A DNA stretch of 41,892 nucleotides, taken from Symbiodinium natans (lineage: Eukaryota > Sar > Dinophyceae > Suessiales > Symbiodiniaceae). Position 1 is the first letter of the stretch, and every line of letters starts with the position of its first letter. Where the stretch lies: positions 1-41,892 of the forward strand of contig CAJNDS010001012.1 of assembly GCA_905221605.1 (NCBI GenBank), read 5' to 3'. The position numbers and the translations under genes are program-made. This document shows, piece by piece, positions 18,667-28,370 of this stretch. The notes below the pieces were generated by a model. The model worked only from the letters and a program-made list of their open reading frames with translations, was not told where the DNA came from and searched no databases.

Positions 18667-21600
18667 ATGTCCGCAGAGGTTGCAGGTCAGGCTGAGGGCG
18701 TCACCCTCCTCGAAGCTATCGAGGGTGGAGACGTTCCCTATCCCGAGCGGATGAGCTACGTCGCTTGGCTTAAGTGGCGTAGGGAGACTGGCAGCCGTCC
18801 ATTGTCCAAGCGGGATGGGGTCAGCACTACGCCAGAGCAAGAGGCGGCTCTCTGGCGGAAAGTCATGAAGTTCCTCCATGACGCCGAAGAGGAGGACGAG
18901 GATGAAGAGGAAGAAGAAGAGGACTCCGAGCTAGTCCCTGAGGCCTCGGGCGCTGGAGGCGACAGTCCGCCGCGGGTGGACGTCAGCGCCGCGGCTAGGG
19001 AGCTGGCCATGGTCCCTACCGGTGCTGCCTATGTCCCTGCTACGGCACCAGGGTCCCGCCCGGCGGGACCGTCCGGTCCGCCGTCGACAGCAGGTTCAGT
19101 GCCAGGCACCGCAGAGGGCTTGCAGGCGGAGCTGCGCGCGATTTTCCGTCCAGACCAAGAACCGGTCGCGGACTACTTGACGCGCGTTTCGCGGATTGTC
19201 CTCGCGCTGAAAGCGCATGGAGTCACGGTGAGCTCCCGTGACCTTGACGCCTTAAGCACCAAAGCCACCCTCCTTGCGGATGAGTTCTCCAAGATAGGCG
19301 GGGACTGGCATCCTACGAAGATGGTCCGTCGGCTGCGGACCAGGTTCTCGGTCGCGGCTTTGCGCGGTGGCGAGGACCCCGAAGACGCAGAGGAGATTCA
19401 GCGCGAAATCCAATGCATCGGGGAGCTTATCCTCGCGTTAGGGGGAAAAGAAAGCTCGAGCCAAGAGAAGGTTTGGAGCTCCCCGTCCGATGTGCCAGTT
19501 GAAGCCGTGGGGCCGCGTTCCCCAGGGCTCCCACAGCCTGCGACTGCAAGTGGGTTGGGGGTAGGATTGGACCGTGGAGGTTTGCACACTGCTGAGGTTG
19601 CAGGTGGTCCTTCCGCGGCCCGTGTCCTGGGCGCGACGGACGGCGATTCCCCTTTGCGCGCGAAGCTTGCTGCGCTAGAGATGGAGATAGAAGCCCTGAA
19701 GCGAGGTTCAGACGGCGGAGGTTCGCAGACCGGGTCCCAACACCCGGCGGGCGATCTCGCCGCCGCACTCGCCGCCCAAACTGAGGCGCTGAAAGAAGCG
19801 TTAGCGCAGAGGGGCGGGCAAAGCTCCATAACTACGGTCAAAACTGACCTCACGTGGCCGACGCTGACCGACGACAAGTCGGACGCGCGAGACGTTGTCC
19901 TGTTCTACGAGGAGTTCGAGGACGTCTGCGCGCTGGCCAACAACTGTCGCGGTATGAGTGCGCGCGAAAAGCTGTTAGCGCTACGCGGGCGCTGCCGCGG
20001 CTCGCGCATGAAGACGTACACGAACGCGTACCGCGCAGCGTGGAAATCGGGAGAGGTTCTCTCAGATCCACAGGCGGTGTATGACCGCATCAAGAACAAA
20101 CACTTGATGTTCGGGGAATCGCGGGAGGAAAGAGAAGTCCGCGTGGATGGTGAGCACGCCTCTCTCGCTAAGGGTAAGCTCACAGGCCACCAATTCGAGC
20201 CTTTGTTTGAGGCCTCGATCGCGGACCTTGAGGCAGTAGGTCTCGGGAAGACCCCTCGAGAGTTGTATCTCTCATACCTCCGCAAGATGCCCCCTTATCT
20301 CCAAAAGGAGATCCGGAACGACAAAAGGTTGTGGCCTGGCGACCCCAAGGATGGCGGGTTGCGAGGACCGCAGACTTGGGAGGAGAGCCACAAAGTCGTT
20401 CTGGAGTACGAGCAGAGAGAAGCAGCGCACAGGGCTGTTTCCCACTCTGTGTACACGGCCACCGGTTCGCAGAGCGCGGACCCGGCGGTCGCGCTGGCTG
20501 AGGCTCAGAAGGAGATTAAGAGTCTCAAGGCCGCTGCGAAGGCTGCTGCGAAAGGAGCAGCTGCCGCGGCCAAAGCTGGCGCGGACCAGACGTATGCTGC
20601 TACGTCGAAGGGAGCTGGCAAAGGAGCGGACAAGAAGATCTGCTTCCACTTTCGCGATCATGGGAATTGCCCGAAAGGGGATGCCTGCCCGTACAGCCAC
20701 GACAAGGAGCTTCGCAGAAAAGCTCTCGCGGCCAAGAAGGGTGACCAAACCTTTGCCACTGCGAAAGGTAAAGGCAAAGGGAAGGGAGGTGGCAAAGCAA
20801 AAGCCAACGCAAAGCCTAAGGCTGCGGCCAAAGGCGCGGCAAAGCCACCAGGCACTGTTTGCCCCTTTTTCTCCAAGAATGGGTCGTGCAAGAAAGGAGC
20901 CAGCTGCGACATGGTCCACAACCTGACGACCTCAGGAGGGACGCCGGCCTTGCCTGCCAACTGGGCCCCGCCCTCCGGTGCTTCCATGTCTAACCCCTTC
21001 GCCACGTTCAGTGTCCAGATAGGCAGCTCAGGCGTCCAGGCAGGCGTCCTAGGAGCCGCAGGACACGCCGCGGTGCAGCAGCACGCGCTTCCATTAAGCA
21101 AGGGCGGGCGGGACAAGTTCGCCACCTTGGACGATCTACCGAAGGACTGGTGGAACCTGGCGGACAACGAGCCAGGAGGCTACCAGTACAGAACGGTGGT
21201 CCAGGTCCTCGACCGCAAAGTCGAGTGCATGCTTGACGGTTGCGCCGGCGCAAACCACGTGACTGAGGAACTCGTGGTAGGCATGATGAACCGGGCTGCA
21301 GAGCTTGGGATCGGCACTGAGGATCCTGGCTTTCCGGTCGTGAGACTTGAGAAGTGGGTCCACCCCGAATATGTGCATGGAATCGCATCGGGGGCCCCAG
21401 TTCCTTTGAAAGGGGCAGCAGTCTTGCGCGTCACGCTGCTGGAAGGCAAGACGGCGGACGATTGTCGCCCCAACACCGAGATTTTTGTGCGGTGTAAAAT
21501 CGCAGCCAGAGGCACGTCCGATTGGCACGGACTTATCCTTGGCGGCAGAGCGCTGGACTGCGCCGGAAGGATGGGCTTGGGATTCAGGCCGGGTCCCGAC

Positions 21601-24600
21601 TTTCATGTCCTCGACACGCTGGGAATCAGGATGCCCAGATGTGAGGATCACAGTAGGACTCGGAAGGACAGGGCCTATGCCTTTGAAGCGCGGTTGTCAA
21701 GCCTGGACGACGCGTCATGCATCGAGCCTGGGGGCGGAAGTCGTGAGCTTCTCCGCTATGACGGGGAAGAGCCGCTCGAGCTCTCGCCAGGTGATGGGGT
21801 GCTGGTGCCAGTCGTGCGGGAGTCAGGAGTCTCCGCAGAGGGATCCCTGTCCGAGGTTGTGCTTCCGGTTGAGTGTGGGGTTGAGGCTGTGCCAGGTCTC
21901 TGGCCCACAGGAGAGGGTAAAGGGTTTGTTTTGCTTGCAGCCCAAGAGTGTGATCACTCTCTCCAGCCAGGCGAGGTTGTTGCGGAAGTGCGTTCCGGCC
22001 TCGTCAGCACTGCGGCTTGTGGTTGTGGCGCGATTGAGACGGTGTTCGAGTCAGAGCCGTCTCCGCAGGCATGTGCGGATTGTGGGGTCGCCGTTGCTTC
22101 GGTTGACCATGACCCGTGCTTTGCTTGCGGGTCCGCGTCCAGGGCCGCGGCAAGAAGCTTCCAAGGTTGTTCCTCGTGTGCGCGGTCCTTTGGGCGGCTG
22201 CGTACCGGCGCCAGGATCGGTGTGCTATCGGTCCTTGCTGCGGTGACTGTTCTCGCTTCGGTGTGGGGCGGGAGCGGCCCGGTTGGGCGCCCTGTTGAGG
22301 AGCCTGGAGTGCTTACTTGCTTGGACCACCTTCCAAGCGTCGACAGCTGGTGGGAGGCGCCAGGTGGTTACGCGTCTGTGTGGGGTAGGCGCCCTGCGCA
22401 GAAGGACCTTGGGACCGTGGCGGTCGAGAAGGCGCCTTACGAAACGTGCTTGCTTCAGCGTGCAGGTGAGGCGTGGCGTCTTTGGGACACGAGGGATTTG
22501 CGTCCCAGCGATGAGGTTCCCGTCACCGAACGCCTCGCGGTCTTTAGGACGCGCAAGGGGCCACGCTGGGCTGGCTGGCGTGAGGGATCGGCCACGGCTG
22601 AAAGAGGCGCAAGTGATGCTGTGCGCCCAGCAGACGCGGTCGACACGGCGCGCTGCCCGAGCTATCATATCGTGGAGAGCTGGGACATCGATAAGATGAT
22701 CGAGGAGCCTCCAACGGACTATTATTATGAGCAGCTCGCGGCAGATATGCGCGCCCGGCACCCTAAGGCGTGCCCGCACCTCCTCGACCACCTCGTTTCC
22801 TTAGAGGGTTTCCTAGATAAGTCAATCTTGTTTGGGTTCTCGTTTGGGATCAGTAAGGCCGAAGTTTGTGTCTCCAAAGGTAAGCTCCTAGGACACAACA
22901 TTGGGCGGGACGGGAGTTCGCCTGACGAAGAGCGTTGTCAGGCGGTGATTGACTTTCCCCCGCTCTGGGAGAAGCTTCACATTCAGCAATTTTTGGGTTG
23001 CGCAAATTGGTTGCGCGGCTACCTGCCTGTTGAGTATGGGCACGCAGCCAAGATTTTAGGGCAGTGGCAGAAGCCAGGCGCCGTCTTTCCTGAAGGCGGG
23101 CTGGGCTCAGCCGCCACCGAGGGTTGCAAAGCCTTTAAAGCGATTAAGCGCATGATGCAGAACCGCATCAATTTGGCTACCTTCGATGAGGCCTCTGCTG
23201 CGGATGGGTCGTGTCCCCTTGAGCAGATCGCGGATGCGTCGGGCATCGCGGTAGGGGGCAGCGTCGTGCAGATGACGCGTGACTTGAGTCAGCTCAAAGT
23301 GCTTATGACGCACTCAAAGAGCTTGACCCCCGCGCAGCAAAACTGGCCGCCCTTGATACAGGAGGCGTTTGCCCAGCTCGAGGTAAAGCGGGCGACACGC
23401 CGCATGTTTGGCTCTATTCGGACTCTGTGTTGGACAGATCATGCCAACCTTACCCGAGCGCAAACGTCGGACATCGGAATGGATCCGAAACTCGTCCGGT
23501 GGGTTGCGGAAATCCTTATGGATGGGTCCGAAATAAGGAGCCTTAGCGGTCGCTCAGCGACGCTGGGTGACAGTTTTAGCCGCAATCCCAAAGATCGGGA
23601 TGCGCTCCTTGCGGCGAGGACGAAAGATCTCGAGGGCCTTTCGGGCCAACTCCGAGGTTTCGACCTGGACCAGTACCTCGGAGAGGGTACTGAGGGTGAC
23701 GGACCCGTGCCCTGGGCGGTCGGCAACGACGCCGTCCCAGAGCCTGCGGGCCGTGTCCAGGCCGCGGCTGTGCCGATGTGCGTCGTCGCAGCCCTTCCGG
23801 TGCGCGTCATGGTTGTCTTTGACTACGCGCGTTGGAAAGAGCAGGACGCAGAGCTGACTGAAATCAGGCGCGTTTTTCAAGCGAGCCTCCCTGGAGTTTC
23901 TGTGGCTGTCAGGGGTTGTTGGGGTCCGTTTGAGGATACCGACGGGCTTGCCTCGCATTTTGATTGCGGGGCCGGCAGGCTCGCAGGGACCAAGAAGATC
24001 AAGCGGATCAGGGTCGACTTGCTTACTTCGTGTGCCAAGGTTCTTAGGGAAGCTTCGGGGTTTCGTCCGCAGTTCCTCGTAGGACTAGGGCAAGGCGGGC
24101 TTGTCACAGCCGTCCTTAGGTGGCCTTTGGTTGTTGAGCTCACGCTCCAAGCAAGGAACCTGCAGCGCAAGGAAGCCAGGGCTGTAGGAGAGGCTTGGGC
24201 AGGCATCAAGGCTATCTGGGCGGTGCGGCCACGCCTTTGGCGCACGCAGCAAGGCCACTTGGAAGTGGCCGAGGCTTGTCCGGAACTCAAGAAGGATTTT
24301 CCGGAGCCTCCCCTGCGAGGTTTTGGGATCGTAGGGAAGCAGGCATTGGGGGCGGAGGTTCTGCGGTCCTTGAGGCTGGACGCGGTTCGTTCCATTGATG
24401 ATGCCAGCATTAGAGGGATGCTGGACGAACCGTCACGACCCCTCTGGGACCATGAGGGTCTGTGCATCTGCGGCAAGCGGACCTACCTGTTTTCTCGCTG
24501 CCCCGCCTGCATCGAGAAAGAGGCAGTCGATATCTCGGTAGAGATAGCCGAGCGGGAGGAGCCCGAACCTCCGCTTGAGGGCGACCTTGAGGCCCATGAG

Positions 24601-26280
24601 GTGGGCCTAGAGGTCAACTCCGTCCTTGCAACTTTGGATAGGACAGGAGGTTTGGTTAGGGTTAGGTCCTCAACCATCCAGCAATGGGCGGTAGGGTTTA
24701 GGACTACGCCCAAAGATGCTCCAGTTCCCACTGCATATGGCATGCTGAGTGGGAAGATATGGAAGAAGAGCCATTCCATGAAGCTCAGCCTCGGCTCCCA
24801 GCACAAGGATCTTTCCAAGTGGGGCGATGTGAAGCCTTACTGGACCACATGGGTGGTTAGAGAAGATGGTGCTGTGGTGGCGGGGCACAACTGCTCGCCC
24901 CTGAATGTGGTTCAGGGCGACATCGTCGTGCATTGGTCGTCAGTGGTGAACTGGCACGGCCACAGACATGTCGTGAATGAGCAGTGTGAAGTGCTCTGGA
25001 GGTCTAATGGTAAAGAGGTTGCCTTAGACCCCTCCTTCGGCAAGCTGATAGCCCTTGTGGGTAGGGTTACTCAGGTCATTGGCTGGCGGGCAACCGGAGA
25101 AGCAGCTTCGGATCCCCGCAGGTCTACCCTGCAGGCGTCAAGGGTCCTTGCTCAATTCTCTTCGTCCAACGAGGGCGTAGAAGGGCATTGGACCGCGGGC
25201 GCTATCAGTCGCGGGAAGAATGCCAATGAGTGCAAGCTGAAGGGTAGAGTTTTGGCGTTTATGGGTGAAGAGCACAAGGGCCCTGCAGTGGTTCTAGAGC
25301 TCGTTAGCCATAGCCCCATCCTGTGCATTTGGGACCATTCCTCAACCAAGGTCAAGGTCGAGTTTAAGGGCGGTGTTCCGTCTTTGAGCCTGATCGCGGA
25401 GGAGGACGAAAATCGTCGTGAGCAGCTTGCGGTCGAGGCAAGGGACGCGGCGAACATTTCGGAGTTCCGAGTCACGGGATCCCTTCGTACGGCGTGGTAC
25501 GAGGGTCAGCGGCGCGATCCCTCATTGGCGGGCTCGATTCGCAAGCCAGAGCCGCCAATGGAGATATCCGGAGACGGGTTGCTTGAGCGCGAGGTGACCC
25601 TCAGGACGGGTCAAACCGTCGTTGTCCCAGTGGTTCCCAACGGGGCTGCGGGCGCGAATGGGGTGACCTGGCGCCGCGCTTGCTACAATTCAGTCCACTG
25701 TGGAGTCCTTGGGGCCCATAGGTCTGCTGAGGTTACCGTCAAGCTGCTAGAGAGGGCAGTCTGGTGGCCCGACTTAGAGAAAGATGTGCGGACCTGGGTC
25801 GCCAAATGTCTCGCTTGCATTAAAGGCCGCTCTCGACCGACGAAGGTTGAAGCTCGTGCGGTCAAATGTGGCGCCGAGACATGCTGGCAGGAAGTCAGCG
25901 TGGACTGTGAAGGTCCGAACCGAGAGGACAGGGAGGGGCATAGGTACTCGCTTACGTACTTCGATTGCCTCAGTCATGCTGTCCTCCTCGAGCCGATGAG
26001 GTCTCTGACTCATGCTGAAGTCAGGAGGGCGTTCGTGCGCTGTGTGCTTCGCAGCAGGACGATCCCGAGCCTCATCAGGTCGGATAGAGGGCCAGAGTTC
26101 AAGAATGCGCTCATGGCAGAACTCAGCGCTATGCTTGGGACCGAGTGGCGGTTCAGCGCGCCCTTGAGGCCTTGTGAGTTGGGCGCAAACGAGCGAGTCC
26201 ACCAAGAAGTTCAAAAGGTGCTGGGGGCGGTCGTCAGGCAACTTGGTCGGGTTGGCTCGTGGTGGTGGAGTACGTCATAG
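18667..26280 (+). CDS. Gag-Pol polyprotein: CCCH gag, protease, RT thumb, RNase H, integrase
   Basis: 2,537 codons from the first ATG after the leader. In order: acidic run (about 75-89); capsid-like helical region (about 390-560); two C-x8-C-x5-C-x3-H zinc fingers (about 659-678 and 732-751) separated by a Lys/Ala/Gly-rich linker; retropepsin-like domain with active-site-like LDGCAGAN (about 856) and flap-end motif LILGGRALD (about 955); Cys-rich segment with CxxC pairs, then a hydrophobic run (about 1180-1200); RT thumb/connection (HLLDHLVSLEGF..LLGHNIG..IQQFLGCANWLRGYLP, about 1371-1460); RNase H with D1523, E1566, D1591, D1635; a roughly 500-residue spacer with a GLGQGG motif and a CICG..CPAC ribbon; integrase H2344, H2351, C2381, C2384 and catalytic D2413, D2473, E2509 (35 residues between the last two). 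RT fingers and palm are absent, yet the frame is unbroken across the gap. Ends by frameshift inside the integrase. Confidence 0.9.
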   Translation: MSAEVAGQAEGVTLLEAIEGGDVPYPERMSYVAWLKWRRETGSRPLSKRDGVSTTPEQEAALWRKVMKFLHDAEEEDEDEEEEEEDSELVPEASGAGGDSPPRVDVSAAARELAMVPTGAAYVPATAPGSRPAGPSGPPSTAGSVPGTAEGLQAELRAIFRPDQEPVADYLTRVSRIVLALKAHGVTVSSRDLDALSTKATLLADEFSKIGGDWHPTKMVRRLRTRFSVAALRGGEDPEDAEEIQREIQCIGELILALGGKESSSQEKVWSSPSDVPVEAVGPRSPGLPQPATASGLGVGLDRGGLHTAEVAGGPSAARVLGATDGDSPLRAKLAALEMEIEALKRGSDGGGSQTGSQHPAGDLAAALAAQTEALKEALAQRGGQSSITTVKTDLTWPTLTDDKSDARDVVLFYEEFEDVCALANNCRGMSAREKLLALRGRCRGSRMKTYTNAYRAAWKSGEVLSDPQAVYDRIKNKHLMFGESREEREVRVDGEHASLAKGKLTGHQFEPLFEASIADLEAVGLGKTPRELYLSYLRKMPPYLQKEIRNDKRLWPGDPKDGGLRGPQTWEESHKVVLEYEQREAAHRAVSHSVYTATGSQSADPAVALAEAQKEIKSLKAAAKAAAKGAAAAAKAGADQTYAATSKGAGKGADKKICFHFRDHGNCPKGDACPYSHDKELRRKALAAKKGDQTFATAKGKGKGKGGGKAKANAKPKAAAKGAAKPPGTVCPFFSKNGSCKKGASCDMVHNLTTSGGTPALPANWAPPSGASMSNPFATFSVQIGSSGVQAGVLGAAGHAAVQQHALPLSKGGRDKFATLDDLPKDWWNLADNEPGGYQYRTVVQVLDRKVECMLDGCAGANHVTEELVVGMMNRAAELGIGTEDPGFPVVRLEKWVHPEYVHGIASGAPVPLKGAAVLRVTLLEGKTADDCRPNTEIFVRCKIAARGTSDWHGLILGGRALDCAGRMGLGFRPGPDFHVLDTLGIRMPRCEDHSRTRKDRAYAFEARLSSLDDASCIEPGGGSRELLRYDGEEPLELSPGDGVLVPVVRESGVSAEGSLSEVVLPVECGVEAVPGLWPTGEGKGFVLLAAQECDHSLQPGEVVAEVRSGLVSTAACGCGAIETVFESEPSPQACADCGVAVASVDHDPCFACGSASRAAARSFQGCSSCARSFGRLRTGARIGVLSVLAAVTVLASVWGGSGPVGRPVEEPGVLTCLDHLPSVDSWWEAPGGYASVWGRRPAQKDLGTVAVEKAPYETCLLQRAGEAWRLWDTRDLRPSDEVPVTERLAVFRTRKGPRWAGWREGSATAERGASDAVRPADAVDTARCPSYHIVESWDIDKMIEEPPTDYYYEQLAADMRARHPKACPHLLDHLVSLEGFLDKSILFGFSFGISKAEVCVSKGKLLGHNIGRDGSSPDEERCQAVIDFPPLWEKLHIQQFLGCANWLRGYLPVEYGHAAKILGQWQKPGAVFPEGGLGSAATEGCKAFKAIKRMMQNRINLATFDEASAADGSCPLEQIADASGIAVGGSVVQMTRDLSQLKVLMTHSKSLTPAQQNWPPLIQEAFAQLEVKRATRRMFGSIRTLCWTDHANLTRAQTSDIGMDPKLVRWVAEILMDGSEIRSLSGRSATLGDSFSRNPKDRDALLAARTKDLEGLSGQLRGFDLDQYLGEGTEGDGPVPWAVGNDAVPEPAGRVQAAAVPMCVVAALPVRVMVVFDYARWKEQDAELTEIRRVFQASLPGVSVAVRGCWGPFEDTDGLASHFDCGAGRLAGTKKIKRIRVDLLTSCAKVLREASGFRPQFLVGLGQGGLVTAVLRWPLVVELTLQARNLQRKEARAVGEAWAGIKAIWAVRPRLWRTQQGHLEVAEACPELKKDFPEPPLRGFGIVGKQALGAEVLRSLRLDAVRSIDDASIRGMLDEPSRPLWDHEGLCICGKRTYLFSRCPACIEKEAVDISVEIAEREEPEPPLEGDLEAHEVGLEVNSVLATLDRTGGLVRVRSSTIQQWAVGFRTTPKDAPVPTAYGMLSGKIWKKSHSMKLSLGSQHKDLSKWGDVKPYWTTWVVREDGAVVAGHNCSPLNVVQGDIVVHWSSVVNWHGHRHVVNEQCEVLWRSNGKEVALDPSFGKLIALVGRVTQVIGWRATGEAASDPRRSTLQASRVLAQFSSSNEGVEGHWTAGAISRGKNANECKLKGRVLAFMGEEHKGPAVVLELVSHSPILCIWDHSSTKVKVEFKGGVPSLSLIAEEDENRREQLAVEARDAANISEFRVTGSLRTAWYEGQRRDPSLAGSIRKPEPPMEISGDGLLEREVTLRTGQTVVVPVVPNGAAGANGVTWRRACYNSVHCGVLGAHRSAEVTVKLLERAVWWPDLEKDVRTWVAKCLACIKGRSRPTKVEARAVKCGAETCWQEVSVDCEGPNREDREGHRYSLTYFDCLSHAVLLEPMRSLTHAEVRRAFVRCVLRSRTIPSLIRSDRGPEFKNALMAELSAMLGTEWRFSAPLRPCELGANERVHQEVQKVLGAVVRQLGRVGSWWWSTS

Positions 26281-26363
26281 ATAACACTCCGGGACCCCAC
26301 GGGTAAACCCCGAGGGACCTAGAGCGGAGCTGGTCGCTCGCTCTACCACTTGAAAAGGACGTC
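26240..26363 (+). pseudogene. Broken junction inside the integrase
   Basis: After integrase residue E2509 the protein frame changes. In the -1 frame the sequence continues sensibly as VVEYVIDNTPGPHG, then an in-frame TAA at 26304, then TPRDLERSWSLALPLEKDV and on into the next frame. So one indel (in the GTGGTGGTGG-rich segment near 26250-26268) plus one nonsense change separate the two parts of what should be one integrase. No classical slippery heptamer is visible, and the extra TAA argues against programmed frameshifting. Confidence 0.75.
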
Positions 26364-28370
26364 GTGCGAGACGCCTTGCAGTTCGAACCCATCTCTGATT
26401 GGGCTCGGAGCCAGTTTAAGCAGTTCTCGGAACTAGCTGCTGCGGTCCGAGAGCACTGGACGCGGTCTTCAGAAGCGCGGGCGAAACTTGCAAATCGCCA
26501 TAGGCGCACTGTGGACCTTAAGCCAGGAGACCGAGTGGTCTGGAACGCTCCGAGGGCCCGTTCAGAGGGGGCGGGGCGTGTGCCTTGGAAACCGGGTCTG
26601 ACCGGCCCCTGGCGCGTGTTGGAAGTCAAGGGCCACAGGCTCACCTTGGAGCCCGTGTCGATGGAGTCGGGGGGTACTTCTTCGATGGAGTCGGGGGGTA
26701 CTTCTTCCGCCCGGCGCGGCCCGATGGAGGCGCACGCGGAAGACTGCATTCTTGTTTCTGCGGATGCAGATGGCGCGGAATCCCGCGAGCCGGTCGTCTT
26801 TGAGGACGATGGAACCGGCGGGGACGGCTCGTCTCGCCCCAGCTTAGGGCAACAGGTTCAAGGCGACGCCAAGCAAGTGGAGTTCACGCTGACCAGGCGC
26901 GGGAGGGACTTCGTCCTCCGCCTTGGCGACCGCATTGCCTATCGGGGTGTAGGTGGAGGCCCTAAGGTGTGCAGGTTAGGACGGGTTACGCAGGTAGATG
27001 CTGCCCGTGCGCAGGTCGGCGTGCACCGCTATCTCCCCGATGCCAGCGGGGCGCGCGTCAGATGGCAGCTTGCATACATCGCCGAGGACGGTGCGAGGGG
27101 ACTCGTCCGGCCCACGAAGCGGTTACCGTCAGGGGAGATCATTTCCAAGGTCGACCTGAACCGCGACGGCGTGCTTGCTGCAGCCTCGGCCAGGAAGTTG
27201 GACAAGGGAGCGTACTCGTTGCAGGACAGGACGCTCGAGAGAGCGTCTCGCGCCAGAACGGGTGTGCTCTCGATCCGAGAGGCCCTCGCGGACCTCTTGG
27301 TCGCGGAACCCCGCGTGTTGCAGCCTAGGGCTTCCCCAGAGTCGGGTGCTGTCGAGAGTTGGTTCCGGCAGTATTTCCTTGGAGGGGTTGCCGATGTCTT
27401 AGAGGTTGCTTGGGGTTACGCGGTCGTTTCCGACGCGGCTAGGAGGCACGGGTATAGGGTTGTTCCAGCTTTTGTGCAAGGCAAGCAGGCCTACGGGATC
27501 ACCTGGAACCTGGCCGCAGAAGGGCACTTAGAGGCAATTAGCGGCGCTGTTTTGCGCGCAGAGCCGAAGGTGCTCGTGATTGGGCTTGAGGGCAAGAATG
27601 TGCCCCGAGCTTTCCTTCAGCTAGTCGTCCGGTGTGCGCAGGAACGCACGCGCGCGGGCGCCCACGTCGCGCTGCATTTGCAGGCACAAAAAGGCGAGTG
27701 GGAACCCTGGCGGCTAGAGGAGTGGGGCGCCTTGTTTGGGACGCTCGCAGAGCCACGCTGGCCTTGGGCTTTCGTGCGGGCTGACATATGCCAGTTCGCG
27801 CGGGCCAGTGGCCGCGACAACCTCGTTGAGAGCGGGGCCCTGTGGCTCGCCGATTTCAGCTTAGAATCGGTAGGTTTGAGGTGTAGTAGGCCGGATGCGT
27901 TAGGCGCAGTGCAGCACAAGCACGTTGGGCGCGCGCAAGCCGACTACAACCTCATAGGGGCGGCTTTCTGCGCATCACTCCAGGACCTTGGTCTGAGGGG
28001 CGCAGAAGAGCTGTGCACCGCTGCAGTTGAAAGCTTTCCAGCCACTGCGGGTGCGGATAGCGCCGCGGCTGCACCACAGCCCTCTCCAGTCATTCCCCTC
28101 CCGGACGTGCGCTCGGGCGAGGACCTCACGCCAGCAGAGCGTGCGGAGCTGGATAAGGAGGTGGATAAGTACGCCGCTGAGAAGGAAGCGTTTTGGCGAA
28201 CCAAGGCGGACGCCAAGGACTGGGATTCCGTCCGGGCTGACCTTGAGGTCTATGCTCTTGCGGGCGAGAAGGTCGCGGAGGATCCTAGGCGCACCGAGCC
28301 ACGGTCAGGAAGTTCGCCCATGACTGCATCCCCACCGGGCCGCCGGTCTCGTCCCAGCCTCACAGTCTGA
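26364..28370 (+). CDS. Integrase C-terminus plus spacer; methyltransferase-like remnant
   Basis: 668 codons from the first Met; the true protein is continuous with the integrase upstream. Residues about 52-100 (DLKPGDRVVW..GPWRVLEVKGHRLTLEPV) are the usual integrase C-terminal beta barrel. A 24-bp tandem duplication (26658-26705) doubles MESGGTSS. About 180-270 is a beta-rich segment (LRLGDRIAYR..CRLGRVTQV..VGVHRYLP..RVRWQLAYI), perhaps Tudor/SH3-like. About 330-480 (VLEVAWGYAVVSDAARRHGY..YGITWNL..PKVLVIGL) has the spacing of a Rossmann-type cytosine-methyltransferase-like fold but lacks a Pro-Cys catalytic motif; this is my inference. The C-terminus (ERAELDKEVDKYAAEKEAF) is helical. The frame breaks just before the RT fingers. 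Confidence 0.75.
   Translation: MRDALQFEPISDWARSQFKQFSELAAAVREHWTRSSEARAKLANRHRRTVDLKPGDRVVWNAPRARSEGAGRVPWKPGLTGPWRVLEVKGHRLTLEPVSMESGGTSSMESGGTSSARRGPMEAHAEDCILVSADADGAESREPVVFEDDGTGGDGSSRPSLGQQVQGDAKQVEFTLTRRGRDFVLRLGDRIAYRGVGGGPKVCRLGRVTQVDAARAQVGVHRYLPDASGARVRWQLAYIAEDGARGLVRPTKRLPSGEIISKVDLNRDGVLAAASARKLDKGAYSLQDRTLERASRARTGVLSIREALADLLVAEPRVLQPRASPESGAVESWFRQYFLGGVADVLEVAWGYAVVSDAARRHGYRVVPAFVQGKQAYGITWNLAAEGHLEAISGAVLRAEPKVLVIGLEGKNVPRAFLQLVVRCAQERTRAGAHVALHLQAQKGEWEPWRLEEWGALFGTLAEPRWPWAFVRADICQFARASGRDNLVESGALWLADFSLESVGLRCSRPDALGAVQHKHVGRAQADYNLIGAAFCASLQDLGLRGAEELCTAAVESFPATAGADSAAAAPQPSPVIPLPDVRSGEDLTPAERAELDKEVDKYAAEKEAFWRTKADAKDWDSVRADLEVYALAGEKVAEDPRRTEPRSGSSPMTASPPGRRSRPSLTV

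Noticed and set aside
19398-20926. Antisense and alternate-frame open reading frames within gag-pol
   Set aside because: Shadows of a GC-rich coding frame; no domains and opposite to conserved motifs.
26240-26310. Programmed -1 frameshift in integrase
   Set aside because: No slippery heptamer is evident, and a TAA lies 30-50 nt further on in the new frame; mutation or sequencing error is simpler.
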